Assembly: GCA_030705945.1 (NCBI GenBank)
Contig: JAUZPS010000214.1
Location: 1 to 7,787 of the forward strand
From: Bacillota bacterium
Lineage (GTDB): Bacteria > Bacillota > Clostridia > Acetivibrionales > DSM-2933
Direction: 5' to 3'
DNA length: 7,787 bases
Shown: piece after piece, positions 1-6,614 of the stretch
How the letters are laid out: every line of letters begins with the position of its first letter
How positions within the stretch are numbered: the stretch's first letter is position 1
Position numbers and translations under genes: made by a program
Notes under the pieces: model-generated
Databases searched by the model: none
What the model saw: the letters and a program-made list of their open reading frames with translations, nothing else
What the model was told of the DNA's origin: nothing

Positions 1-1786
1 AATATCCGGTATGATCTGTCGCAATATGAGCGTTGCCTGTCAGGATTGCATTTTCAGCCTCATATTTTACAGGGGTTTGGATAGCAGGAGCAGGAGTTGG
101 AATGACTGCTGATGCAGTTGGAGTACAAGTCGAAGTTGGAGTACAGGTCGAAGTTGGAGTACAGGTCGAAGTTGGAGTACAGGTCGAAGTTGGAGTACAA
201 GTACAAGTTGAAGTGCAAGTCGAAGTTGGAGTACAAGTCAAAGTTGGAGTAAAATTATAAGTTGGACTAAAGGCTGGTGGGGTCTGGGTCAATTCCGGCG
301 AAGAAGTAACAGTTTGATCGGCAGAAGGAGTTGTCGTGTCAGTTGGTAAATTTGAGGTAAGAGTATTTTTAACTTCAATCTGGCTTAACGGGTATCTGCC
401 ATCATCTCTTTTTCCTGCGATTGCAAGGTCTATTCCCGGCTTACCCGTTTCCGGGTCAATTATGGCTGCGCAAACAGTATAACTGCCTTGAGGCAGATTG
501 GAGGGCAAGGGTAAACTGCTTTCAAAGGTTTTGGCGCCAGGCATCCAGGTCCGGATATCCTCGGTTGTATTTAATTTTGCAACAATGTTTCCGGTATTAT
601 CAGAAATGGATAATTCGAGAGGCCAGTTGAAGTAAAATGGAGCTACGCCTTTGTTGGTCAAGTTAATTGTAATAGGGAGGTTTGAACCTGCCTCAACGGT
701 TTGCTGATGTGAAACGCTGTTAATTACGAACCTGTACCCCATTGACGTCATAACTTTATCAATGCTGGGTTGAAGGGGATCGCCGACGTTTAAGTGAACC
801 GGACAGCAAGGACCAAGCCAGCTGATGTGGTTTTCTTTAAGTTGTCTCAAGGTTTCAGGCATTGCAGAGGTTTCTAAGAACTTTGTGCCGGGGTAGTAGC
901 CAAATTCTCCGCCTGCAGGCGCATTTAACCAGAATTCAGGCATAGACGGATGAGTGTATCCTGGGTTGTAGGAATCCTGGTGACCGTCAGTAATCCAGTT
1001 CAGGAACCATCTTTGGGTTTGGTCATAATCACCGAAACAGTTATTAAACAAGCCCATCTTATTGTCTTTGGCAACTTGCGCGGGATAACGCATGGCTAAG
1101 GGTTTATTGGTAAAATAATCGGCATAGTGCTGAGCGTATTGATTTGAATATTCGATAGGAGGGAAAATTCCTGCCGGTTGGGGAGTAGTATTCGCAATGT
1201 AGGTCGTATGCCATTCTCCCCAGTGACCGCAGCTGCCTACTAAAATCATGAATACGCGGGGATCGTTATTATAACGCGCTGCAAAGGCCTCAATGAGTTT
1301 CTTATGGTAAGCGATGAGCGTCGGATTTTTATAATTGGGGCTAAAGCCCATTTTTGTATTCTCATTCTGGTAATTGTACCATGTTCCGTCATGACCGATC
1401 TCTTCATAGAGCCAATCAGGGATATCCATATGTTTTACGCTGTCAGGGTAATCCATATTAAACTGCAGTATAATTTTTACGCCTTTTGATTTCCAATAAT
1501 CAAATTGATTTTTAGTTTCAACCCCTGCAAAGTCATAATTGCCTTTAACAGGTTCGAGTTCTCTCCATGTGATTGAAGCGAGAACAAGCTTGAAGGGCTG
1601 CTTTGAATAATTGTTGCCGGTATGAGCCCAGGGAACCCAACCCATATATGGATTGTAAAGAACGTCCTGAATTTCCTGAGGCGTAAAGGTGATTGTTGAA
1701 TCAGCCGCAAATGAAGTAGGGAAGGATAGGATAATCAATAATGATAGAAATACTGGAATAAGATGATTTTTAATAAAATCTGACAT
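1..1786 (-). CDS. Secreted DUF4832-type putative glycosidase with Cys-repeat linker and C-terminal carbohydrate-binding module (3' end outside window)
   Basis: An open frame of 595 codons with no stop reaches the left edge. The ATG at 1784-1786 has AGGAGG at 1794-1799, 7 nt upstream. Residues 1-28 form a signal peptide ending SFAA. Residues about 30-345 look like a TIM-barrel hydrolase of the DUF4874/DUF4832 type: an early NPYMGWVPW, ITWRELEP (72-79) followed by GNYDF, GVKIILQF (102-109), and GSCGHWGEWH (184-193). E191 in the last motif and E294 in GGEFGYYP are candidate acid/base and nucleophile. Residues 350-472 resemble the beta-sandwich that ends DUF4832 proteins (TNKGVAPFYFNWP, then RTWMPG, then LPQGSYTV). 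A Thr/Ser/Pro linker (about 475-572) has eight cysteines at 518-554. VKYEAENAILTG at 573-584 is a typical start of a CBM6 or CBM35 module, cut by the window edge. Domain assignment is by recalled family pattern, and glycosidase activity and substrate are inferred. It is divergent from the GH9 gene. A dockerin could lie beyond the window. Confidence 0.85.
   Translation of the reverse strand, partial: MSDFIKNHLIPVFLSLLIILSFPTSFAADSTITFTPQEIQDVLYNPYMGWVPWAHTGNNYSKQPFKLVLASITWRELEPVKGNYDFAGVETKNQFDYWKSKGVKIILQFNMDYPDSVKHMDIPDWLYEEIGHDGTWYNYQNENTKMGFSPNYKNPTLIAYHKKLIEAFAARYNNDPRVFMILVGSCGHWGEWHTTYIANTTPQPAGIFPPIEYSNQYAQHYADYFTNKPLAMRYPAQVAKDNKMGLFNNCFGDYDQTQRWFLNWITDGHQDSYNPGYTHPSMPEFWLNAPAGGEFGYYPGTKFLETSAMPETLRQLKENHISWLGPCCPVHLNVGDPLQPSIDKVMTSMGYRFVINSVSHQQTVEAGSNLPITINLTNKGVAPFYFNWPLELSISDNTGNIVAKLNTTEDIRTWMPGAKTFESSLPLPSNLPQGSYTVCAAIIDPETGKPGIDLAIAGKRDDGRYPLSQIEVKNTLTSNLPTDTTTPSADQTVTSSPELTQTPPAFSPTYNFTPTLTCTPTSTCTSTCTCTPTSTCTPTSTCTPTSTCTPTSTCTPTASAVIPTPAPAIQTPVKYEAENAILTGNAHIATDHTGY
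117..260 (-). repeat. 18-bp tandem repeat encoding the PTSTCT linker
   Basis: Units with the plus-strand form gttggagtacaggtcgaa repeat in frame at 117, 135, 153, 171 and 189, then less regularly at 201 and 213, and again at 225 and 243. The units at 135, 153 and 171 are identical, and the others differ by a few bases. On the coding (minus) strand each unit reads Thr-Pro-Thr-Ser-Thr-Cys. Because the unit is six codons, gain or loss of copies changes linker length without shifting the frame. The irregular middle (201-224) encodes a tighter Cys-Thr-Cys spacing, as expected after partial-unit slippage. Confidence 0.93.
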
Positions 1787-1848
1787 AATTATACCTCCTG
1801 TCGACGTGACGGTAGAACAGAATTGGTTGGTAGAATTGTAAAAAAATT

Positions 1849-1950
1849 TGTTATTTTGCTCTGTTAAATGTGAGATTAATAGTGAGTTTAATATAGTCTT
1901 AAAAAAGATTTTACATTTGGTTATCTGTATATGTAAGATTAATAATTATC
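1849..1950. repeat. Degenerate copy of the 4939-5042 inverted-repeat element
   Basis: Bases 1849-1898 align with the right arm of the palindrome at 4996-5046. They share GTTATTTTGC, then AAATGT(A/G)AGATTAATAGTG, then a TTT.ATATAGT tail, with about 38 of 44 aligned bases matching outside a diverged 6-7 base centre. Next comes an inverted partial copy at 1907-1927 (TTTTACATTTGGTTATC against TTTTACATTTGCCTATC in the left arm). A further direct partial copy lies at 1931-1945 (ATGTAAGATTAATA). TTACAT at 1911-1916 and ATGTAA at 1931-1936 form a weak hairpin. The resemblance was found by eye. Confidence 0.6.
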
Positions 1951-2188
1951 CTAATATATATTACATATATATGAATTTAAAGTAGGTAAAGATAAAGAAA
2001 TCATTAAAAATTTAATGCCAATAATATAATTTTATGTTAATAAATTTAAAAAATCTATCGGCTTTTATTCTCAATAAGACAATAGGTGTTTAGTAGTATA
2101 TTATTAGCAGGTATTACCAACTCAAATAAGAAATAAGAAGCGATGCAGCTTTTTATATAAAATAATGAAACTATTGCGTTAATCATGT

Positions 2189-2217
2189 TTGACATAAACT
2201 GCTAAATAATATAAGAT
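2189..2217 (+). promoter_or_regulatory. Probable sigma-A promoter of the GH9 gene
   Basis: A perfect -35 hexamer TTGACA at 2189-2194 is followed 17 bases later by TAAGAT at 2212-2217, which matches four of six bases of TATAAT. Transcription from it would begin near 2224 and leave a leader of about 77 nt before the GH9 ATG. An anti-sigma/alternative-sigma promoter of the kind used for some cellulosomal genes was not recognised but cannot be excluded. Confidence 0.5.
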
Positions 2218-2300
2218 TTAATATATAGTATAAATAAATCGGAAATAATATGAAATTGTTGTCAAATTAACTTTATTTATTAAACAAGGGGGGATCAGGG

Positions 2301-4847
2301 ATGCCGAAAAAATTGACTTTAATTGCTATGCTTATATTTATAGTTGCGGCAGCCAGAATGACATGCAGCGCGGGAGAACTTCTCAAGACGACTGATTTTA
2401 CAAGTGGGATAAGTCTACCATGGCAGGTAATCGAAAGCGATGAAAAAAATACATATACTTATTTCAAGGATAACAAATTTGTAGTACATATGGATTATAA
2501 AGGAACTAATATGTGGGATGTCAAGGTTTGTCACAGGGAAATATCACTGACTGCAGGCCATACGTATAATGTAGCTTTTTCATTAACAGCGAACCAGAAT
2601 TGCAAAATCTACGCAAAGATCGGCGATCAGAGTAATACGGGGTGGGAAGCATGGAATAACAACCAGACCCCTTTTACTTTAACAGCAAATCAGGTCCTGA
2701 AGGTAAATCAAACATTTACTGCAAGCAAGGACAGCATAACTGCCGAGTTTGCTTTTTACCTCGGAGGAGAGTTAGCCGGGTCCCTTCCATATGAAATACA
2801 GTTCATATCTATGTCTCTGACTGATCCTGAGTTTACTCCTACTCCAACGCCGACGCCGACTCCAATAAGAGACATTCGAGTAAACCAGCTCGGATATTTT
2901 CCAAATGCAGTAAAGAGGGCTACTTTGAAATATAATTATGGAAGCGCCACTCAGAAATGGGAGTTGAAAAACAATCAAGGTACAGTAGTTGCAAGTGGCA
3001 CTTGTATAAATTATGGCAAGGATCACGCATCCGGAGAAAATGTACAGATAATAGACTTCTCAAGTTATACCGAGCCAGGCAAGGATTACCAGCTATTTAG
3101 CGGAAGCGCTGTAAGTTATCCATTTGACATAGGTACTAATATGTATACGCAGATGAAATATGACGCGTTAAAATATTTTTACCATGAACGCAGCGGAATT
3201 GAGATAAAACTTCCATACTCCGTTGAGAGCAAATGGTCAAGGCCCGCCGGTCATCCGAATGATACAGCAGATCTAGTCGCCGGAACACTCTATAACGGAC
3301 CTGCGAGCATTGACGGTACAGGCGGATGGTATGATGGAGGCGATTATAATAAATATGCGGTTGACGGCGGTATCGCGCTGTGGACTTTGCAGAACGAGTA
3401 CGAACATTCAATGATAAATGGAAAAGAAGCCATCTTTGGCGATAACAAGTTAAATATACCGGAAAGCGGAAACGGGATTAATGATTTGCTTGACGAAACC
3501 CGCTGGGAAATGGAATGGATGCTTAAGCTGCAGATTCCTTCCGGTTATGAAAGAGGCGGTATGGTTGCGCATAAAATCGCTGATAATAAATGGATCCCAT
3601 TGGCGACGCGTCCTGACCAGGATACGGAAAAACGTTTATACTATCCCCCGTCAACTGCCGCAACCCTCAATCTTGCCGCATGCGCTGCTCAAGCCGCGCG
3701 AATATGGAAAGACATTGATCCGGCTTTTTCAGCAAGATGCCTTAATGCGGCTCAAACAGCCTATGCAGCCGCGTTAGCAAACCCTTCAGTCTTTGCGCCT
3801 TATGGACAGGATTCAGGCAGCGTGACATATGGAGATGATTATGTTGAGGATGATTTTTATTGGGCTGCCTGCGAGCTTTATGTAACAACAGGAAGAGCGG
3901 ATTATCTTGCAGATTTGAAAGCTTATAAATATAGTCTGCAAATGCCTCAGACTTTGACAGGTGAAGAGGCTGGATATCAGGGCTGTTTCAACTGGTGTTC
4001 AACATCAGGATTAGGAACTCTCACGCTTGCGCTTAACAAGGCTCAGGAATTTCCAAGCGCCATTGAAAGCATTAAAAACGCGGCGGACACTTTTATGCTT
4101 ATACAAAGCAAAGAAGGTTATGAGATACCCCTTGCCGAATCAACATTTGTTTATGAGTATAATGGTCAGTCTGAAATAATAAGCGGCTATCCTTATTCTT
4201 CCAACACCTATGTTGTAAACAATGCGATTCTTATGGCTTACGCATATGATTTAAGCAAAGATGTCAAGTACTATAACGGAATGATAAAATCAATGGATTA
4301 TATTTTAGGGCGTAATGCTATAGTTAAGTCTTATGTATCTGGTTATGGCGAAAACCCTTACTACTATCCAAACCACCATTTTTTCTGCCCCAAGATTGAT
4401 CCGGCGTTTCCTCCAGTTCCGCATGGCTTCCTTTCAAGCGGACCAAACTCTGGAAATCAGGATCCATGGGCATCTAGCGGTTTGAAGTACATGCCGGCTC
4501 AGGCATGTTTTATTGACAGCTCAGATGCTTGGGCAACAAATGAAGTAAAAGTTAGTTTGAATGCTTCGCTGGCATGGATTACCTATTTCATGGACACATA
4601 CAATAATGAAGCTCCGTCTCCCACTCCAAGTATTACAAATAAACCGACAGATATAAGGCTGATTGAGGATATTGATCAGAATGGGTCGGTTAATATGGCA
4701 GATGTAATGATTATAGCTTTATCTTTTGGTTCAACCAGCAAAGACGCGGCCTTCAATCCGAAATGCGATTTAAATGGCGATGGAGTAATCAACATGGCGG
4801 ATATAATGAAACTTGCTGTAAAGTTTGGGTATAGCTACACGATATAA
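2301..4847 (+). CDS. Cellulosomal GH9 cellulase/cellobiohydrolase (CBM4-Ig-GH9-dockerin)
   Basis: This 848-residue secreted enzyme should cleave beta-1,4-glucan outside the cell while docked on a scaffoldin. In order: signal peptide (1 to about 24, ending TCSA); a CBM4-type cellulose-binding domain (about 26-175, with HREISLTAGHTYNV and FYLGGELAG); a PTPTPTPTP linker (180-188); the Ig-like domain that precedes many GH9 domains (190-278, RVNQLGYFP); GH9 catalytic domain (about 282-766); a short Pro/Ser/Thr linker; and a type I dockerin (about 786-845) with two calcium loops starting D790 and D823. GH9 signatures are GGWYDGGDYNKY (341-352) with the water-activating Asp pair D345/D348, NIPESGNGINDLLDE (385-399), and WATNEV (744-749) with E748 as the proton donor. 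The layout and size match the CbhA/CelK/Cel9E group, whose members are mostly processive cellobiohydrolases; that activity is inferred here. The start has a G-rich ribosome binding site 7 nt upstream. Two TAA stops in tandem end it, and a strong terminator lies downstream. Confidence 0.96.
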   Translation: MPKKLTLIAMLIFIVAAARMTCSAGELLKTTDFTSGISLPWQVIESDEKNTYTYFKDNKFVVHMDYKGTNMWDVKVCHREISLTAGHTYNVAFSLTANQNCKIYAKIGDQSNTGWEAWNNNQTPFTLTANQVLKVNQTFTASKDSITAEFAFYLGGELAGSLPYEIQFISMSLTDPEFTPTPTPTPTPIRDIRVNQLGYFPNAVKRATLKYNYGSATQKWELKNNQGTVVASGTCINYGKDHASGENVQIIDFSSYTEPGKDYQLFSGSAVSYPFDIGTNMYTQMKYDALKYFYHERSGIEIKLPYSVESKWSRPAGHPNDTADLVAGTLYNGPASIDGTGGWYDGGDYNKYAVDGGIALWTLQNEYEHSMINGKEAIFGDNKLNIPESGNGINDLLDETRWEMEWMLKLQIPSGYERGGMVAHKIADNKWIPLATRPDQDTEKRLYYPPSTAATLNLAACAAQAARIWKDIDPAFSARCLNAAQTAYAAALANPSVFAPYGQDSGSVTYGDDYVEDDFYWAACELYVTTGRADYLADLKAYKYSLQMPQTLTGEEAGYQGCFNWCSTSGLGTLTLALNKAQEFPSAIESIKNAADTFMLIQSKEGYEIPLAESTFVYEYNGQSEIISGYPYSSNTYVVNNAILMAYAYDLSKDVKYYNGMIKSMDYILGRNAIVKSYVSGYGENPYYYPNHHFFCPKIDPAFPPVPHGFLSSGPNSGNQDPWASSGLKYMPAQACFIDSSDAWATNEVKVSLNASLAWITYFMDTYNNEAPSPTPSITNKPTDIRLIEDIDQNGSVNMADVMIIALSFGSTSKDAAFNPKCDLNGDGVINMADIMKLAVKFGYSYTI

Positions 4848-4900
4848 TAAAGGTTGACAATAAAAATACCGCTACGCGGCTGATATGTATGAAATATCAA

Positions 4901-4937
4901 AAAACAACATCCTGTATTGTAAGCAGGATGTTGTTTT
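4901..4937. terminator. Intrinsic terminator after the GH9 gene, probably bidirectional
   Basis: A perfect 14-bp stem pairs 4901-4914 (aaaacaacatcctg) with 4924-4937 (caggatgttgtttt) around a 9-base loop, about 50 bases past the GH9 stops. On the plus strand it is followed by a short T-rich tail. On the minus strand the A-run at 4897-4904 becomes a T-run, so the same hairpin could stop transcripts coming from manC. Confidence 0.88.
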
Positions 4938-4938
4938 T

Positions 4939-5042
4939 ATATAAAAAGCAATTAATCTTTTACATTTGCCTATCGCAAAATAACGTTAAAGCGTTCGTTA
5001 TTTTGCGATAGGCAAATGTAAGATTAATAGTGCTTTTTATAT
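4939..5042. repeat. 104-bp near-perfect palindrome (47-bp inverted repeat)
   Basis: Left arm 4939-4985 and right arm 4996-5042 are both 47 bases and face each other across a 10-base centre (ttaaagcgtt). The inner 24 bases (acatttgcctatcgcaaaat plus aacg) are perfectly complementary, and so are the outer 12 (atataaaaagca / tgctttttatat). Only a two-base slip in the middle (attaatctttt against ctattaatctt) spoils the pairing. It contains no open frame. It could be a non-autonomous, MITE-like insertion, a palindromic repeat-family member, or an unusually long terminator for manC, whose stop is 35 bases away. A diverged relative lies at 1849-1950. Confidence 0.88.
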
Positions 5043-5077
5043 AGTTAATGTCAAAACTGATTTGCGTTTAAATTAAA

Positions 5078-6469
5078 TCAGGCGGATACCGATCTTCCAT
5101 ATACATCGTCAAACCTTACTATATCATCTTCACCGACATAATCTCCGTTCTGAACTTCAATAATTTCCAGCACCTCAACGCTTTTATTCATTAACCTATG
5201 TCTTGTTCCCTTTGGAACATATATACTTTCATTTTTATGTATGGTTCTTTCATCATCGCACCCGATAATAACTGTAGCTTGTCCGCTTGTTACGACCCAA
5301 TGCTCGCTGCGGTGGTTGTGAAGCTGCAAACTTAAGGATTGACCGGGATTTACCGTTATTTGTTTGACTTTGTACTTGTCAGACTCGGAAAGTATGGTGT
5401 AGTAGCCCCAAGGTCTATGGTTAGTGGTGTGCTCATGCGCTTCGGTCCTGTTTTTCAGCGACTCATAAACTTCTTTAACCCTTTGGGATTCACCCTTCTT
5501 TGCGACCATTATAACATCGTCGGTCTCTATTACTATAGTATTTTCAAGCCCAACGGCAGCAACCAATCTATTATTGGACATCAGCAATGAATTTCTGCAA
5601 TCGATAGTTTTGCAATCCCCCAGTTGAACATTGCCTTGTGAGTCTTTGTCCATGTAATCATAGAGAGAGTCCCATGAACCAACATCATTCCAATATACAT
5701 CAAGGGGGACAGTAACAATATTTGACGACTTTTCAGCTATGGCGTAATCTATTGATATTGATTTGAGCTTATCGAAGTCATCAACAAAACGTTCGTATTT
5801 CTTTGTTGAGAGATAATCATAAAGCTGAGGATGATGCAATTTTAATTCATCAAAGAAGGTAATTAAGTTGAAGGAATACATTCCGCCATTCCAGTAGTAG
5901 TTTCCATCTTTGAGATACTGTTTGGCAGTATCAAGGTCAGGCTTTTCGACGAATTTGTCAACAATAAAACCCTCTTTATACTTTTGGGCCGCTTTTATAT
6001 AACCATAGCCTGTTTCAGGCTTATCAGGCTTGACGCCCAAAGTGACTATTTTATTGTCAAGAGTGTATTCGAAGCACTGCAGAACCTTTCGGGCAAAGGA
6101 ATCTTCAGGGGTTATAATGTGGTCTGCAGGAGCTACAAAAAACTGTTCTTTTTCGTCAACTGAAAGTTTATCTATACAATATCTGACAGCTAATGCGATA
6201 GCAGGAGCAGTGTTGCGGGCGCAGGGCTCTGAAATTATTTGAGCGTCCTTGGCTCCACATTTATTAAGCTCTTCCTGAACGTGATATATGTATTTTTTGT
6301 TTGAGACTATGAGAATGTCCTTGGGCTGTACTATGCGCATATATCTGTTAATTGTATTACCCAATAATGACATATCTGAGTCAATATTTAGAAACTGTTT
6401 TGGATAATTGGACCTAGACAACGGATATAAACGCGTGCCTCCGCCGCCTGCGAGTATTATTATTTTCAT
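5078..6469 (-). CDS. manC: Mannose-1-phosphate guanylyltransferase / mannose-6-phosphate isomerase
   Basis: This 463-residue cytoplasmic enzyme makes GDP-mannose from GTP and mannose-1-phosphate. Through its C-terminal cupin it can interconvert fructose-6-phosphate and mannose-6-phosphate. Residues 1 to about 335 are the nucleotidyltransferase part: LAGGGGTRLYPLSR (6-19) is the nucleotide-binding signature, with Tyr where Trp is common, KQFL follows at 24-27, FVEKP at 173-177, WNGGMY at 193-198 and NDVGSWDSLY at 261-270. Residues about 350-459 are the type II phosphomannose isomerase: RPWGYY (352-357), SLQLHNHRSEHW (380-391) with likely metal ligands Q382, H384, E389, then GTRHRL (421-426), IEVQNGDYVGEDDIVRFDDVYGR. 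Length is normal for the fused form. I place the start at 6467-6469 because GGGAGG lies 5 nt upstream; an ATG nine codons earlier would place that site inside the coding region and add MFFFFGEAR, which the family lacks. GDP-mannose probably feeds surface polysaccharide or protein glycosylation. No glycosyltransferase is adjacent, so the end product is unknown. Confidence 0.95.
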   Translation of the reverse strand: MKIIILAGGGGTRLYPLSRSNYPKQFLNIDSDMSLLGNTINRYMRIVQPKDILIVSNKKYIYHVQEELNKCGAKDAQIISEPCARNTAPAIALAVRYCIDKLSVDEKEQFFVAPADHIITPEDSFARKVLQCFEYTLDNKIVTLGVKPDKPETGYGYIKAAQKYKEGFIVDKFVEKPDLDTAKQYLKDGNYYWNGGMYSFNLITFFDELKLHHPQLYDYLSTKKYERFVDDFDKLKSISIDYAIAEKSSNIVTVPLDVYWNDVGSWDSLYDYMDKDSQGNVQLGDCKTIDCRNSLLMSNNRLVAAVGLENTIVIETDDVIMVAKKGESQRVKEVYESLKNRTEAHEHTTNHRPWGYYTILSESDKYKVKQITVNPGQSLSLQLHNHRSEHWVVTSGQATVIIGCDDERTIHKNESIYVPKGTRHRLMNKSVEVLEIIEVQNGDYVGEDDIVRFDDVYGRSVSA

Positions 6470-6529
6470 ACGTGCCTCCCCAAAAAAAAAGAACAAATAA
6501 TTGTATTATTTTTATATATTTTTGTCTAT

Positions 6530-6558
6530 ATTATATATTTAATGTAACAACAAATCAA
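6530..6558 (-). promoter_or_regulatory. Probable promoter of manC
   Basis: On the minus strand, TTGATT (6553-6558) and a perfect TATAAT (6530-6535) are separated by 17 bases. Initiation near 6523 would give a leader of about 54 nt before the manC start. This suggests manC can be transcribed without the VanZ-like gene upstream of it, although read-through from that gene remains possible because no clear terminator lies in 6470-6614. Confidence 0.6.
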
Positions 6559-6614
6559 TAAATTGACATAATTTATTAAAAAATTTATAATTTGACTGTA
6601 ATTGAAACATAAAT

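Larger units (their letters stand above)
1787..2300. other. AT-rich divergent intergenic region between the DUF4832 and GH9 genes
   Basis: These 514 bases hold no convincing gene. They contain the ribosome binding site of the minus-strand gene (1794-1799), a repeat-like segment at 1849-1950, a sigma-A-type promoter for the GH9 gene (2189-2217) and the GH9 ribosome binding site, a G-run at 2288-2293 seven bases before the ATG. I could not pick a confident promoter for the minus-strand gene. A TTGGCA-like -35 on the minus strand near 2016-2021 has no good -10 partner. The region is long enough for binding sites that coordinate both exported genes, but no known operator was recognised. Confidence 0.7.

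Noticed and set aside
33..260. Plus-strand open frame with a VQVEVG repeat protein
   Set aside because: It is the antisense reading of the 18-bp linker repeat inside the minus-strand DUF4832 gene. It has no ribosome binding site, and the repetitive amino acids only mirror the DNA repeat.
117..260. The tandem repeat as a CRISPR array
   Set aside because: The units are contiguous 18-mers without unique spacers, and they are in frame within a coding sequence.
421..1710. Short open frames at 421-630 (+), 1304-1489 (+) and 1477-1710 (-)
   Set aside because: All lie inside the long minus-strand coding frame that runs from 1786 to the left edge. That frame has a signal peptide, domain motifs and a strong ribosome binding site, while these have none.
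1849..1950. A riboswitch or T-box in the divergent region
   Set aside because: No conserved core of any known class was recognised, only AT-rich weak hairpins and similarity to the 4939-5042 repeat.
2772..3777. Open frames at 2772-3026 (-), 3136-3411 (-) and 3481-3777 (+)
   Set aside because: They are shadows within the GH9 gene, without family motifs or ribosome binding sites.
4854..4882. Perfect TTGACA at 4854-4859 just after the GH9 stop codons, as a possible promoter
   Set aside because: There is no -10-like hexamer 16-18 bases downstream, and a strong terminator at 4901-4937 follows with no gene on that strand before 5078.
5339..6242. Open frames at 5339-5590 (+) and 6030-6242 (+)
   Set aside because: They are antisense shadows of manC with no recognisable features.
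6470..6496. Upstream ATG for manC adding nine residues
   Set aside because: The extension is encoded by a T-run and by the GGGAGG ribosome binding site itself. The conserved family start is MKIIILAGG at 6469.
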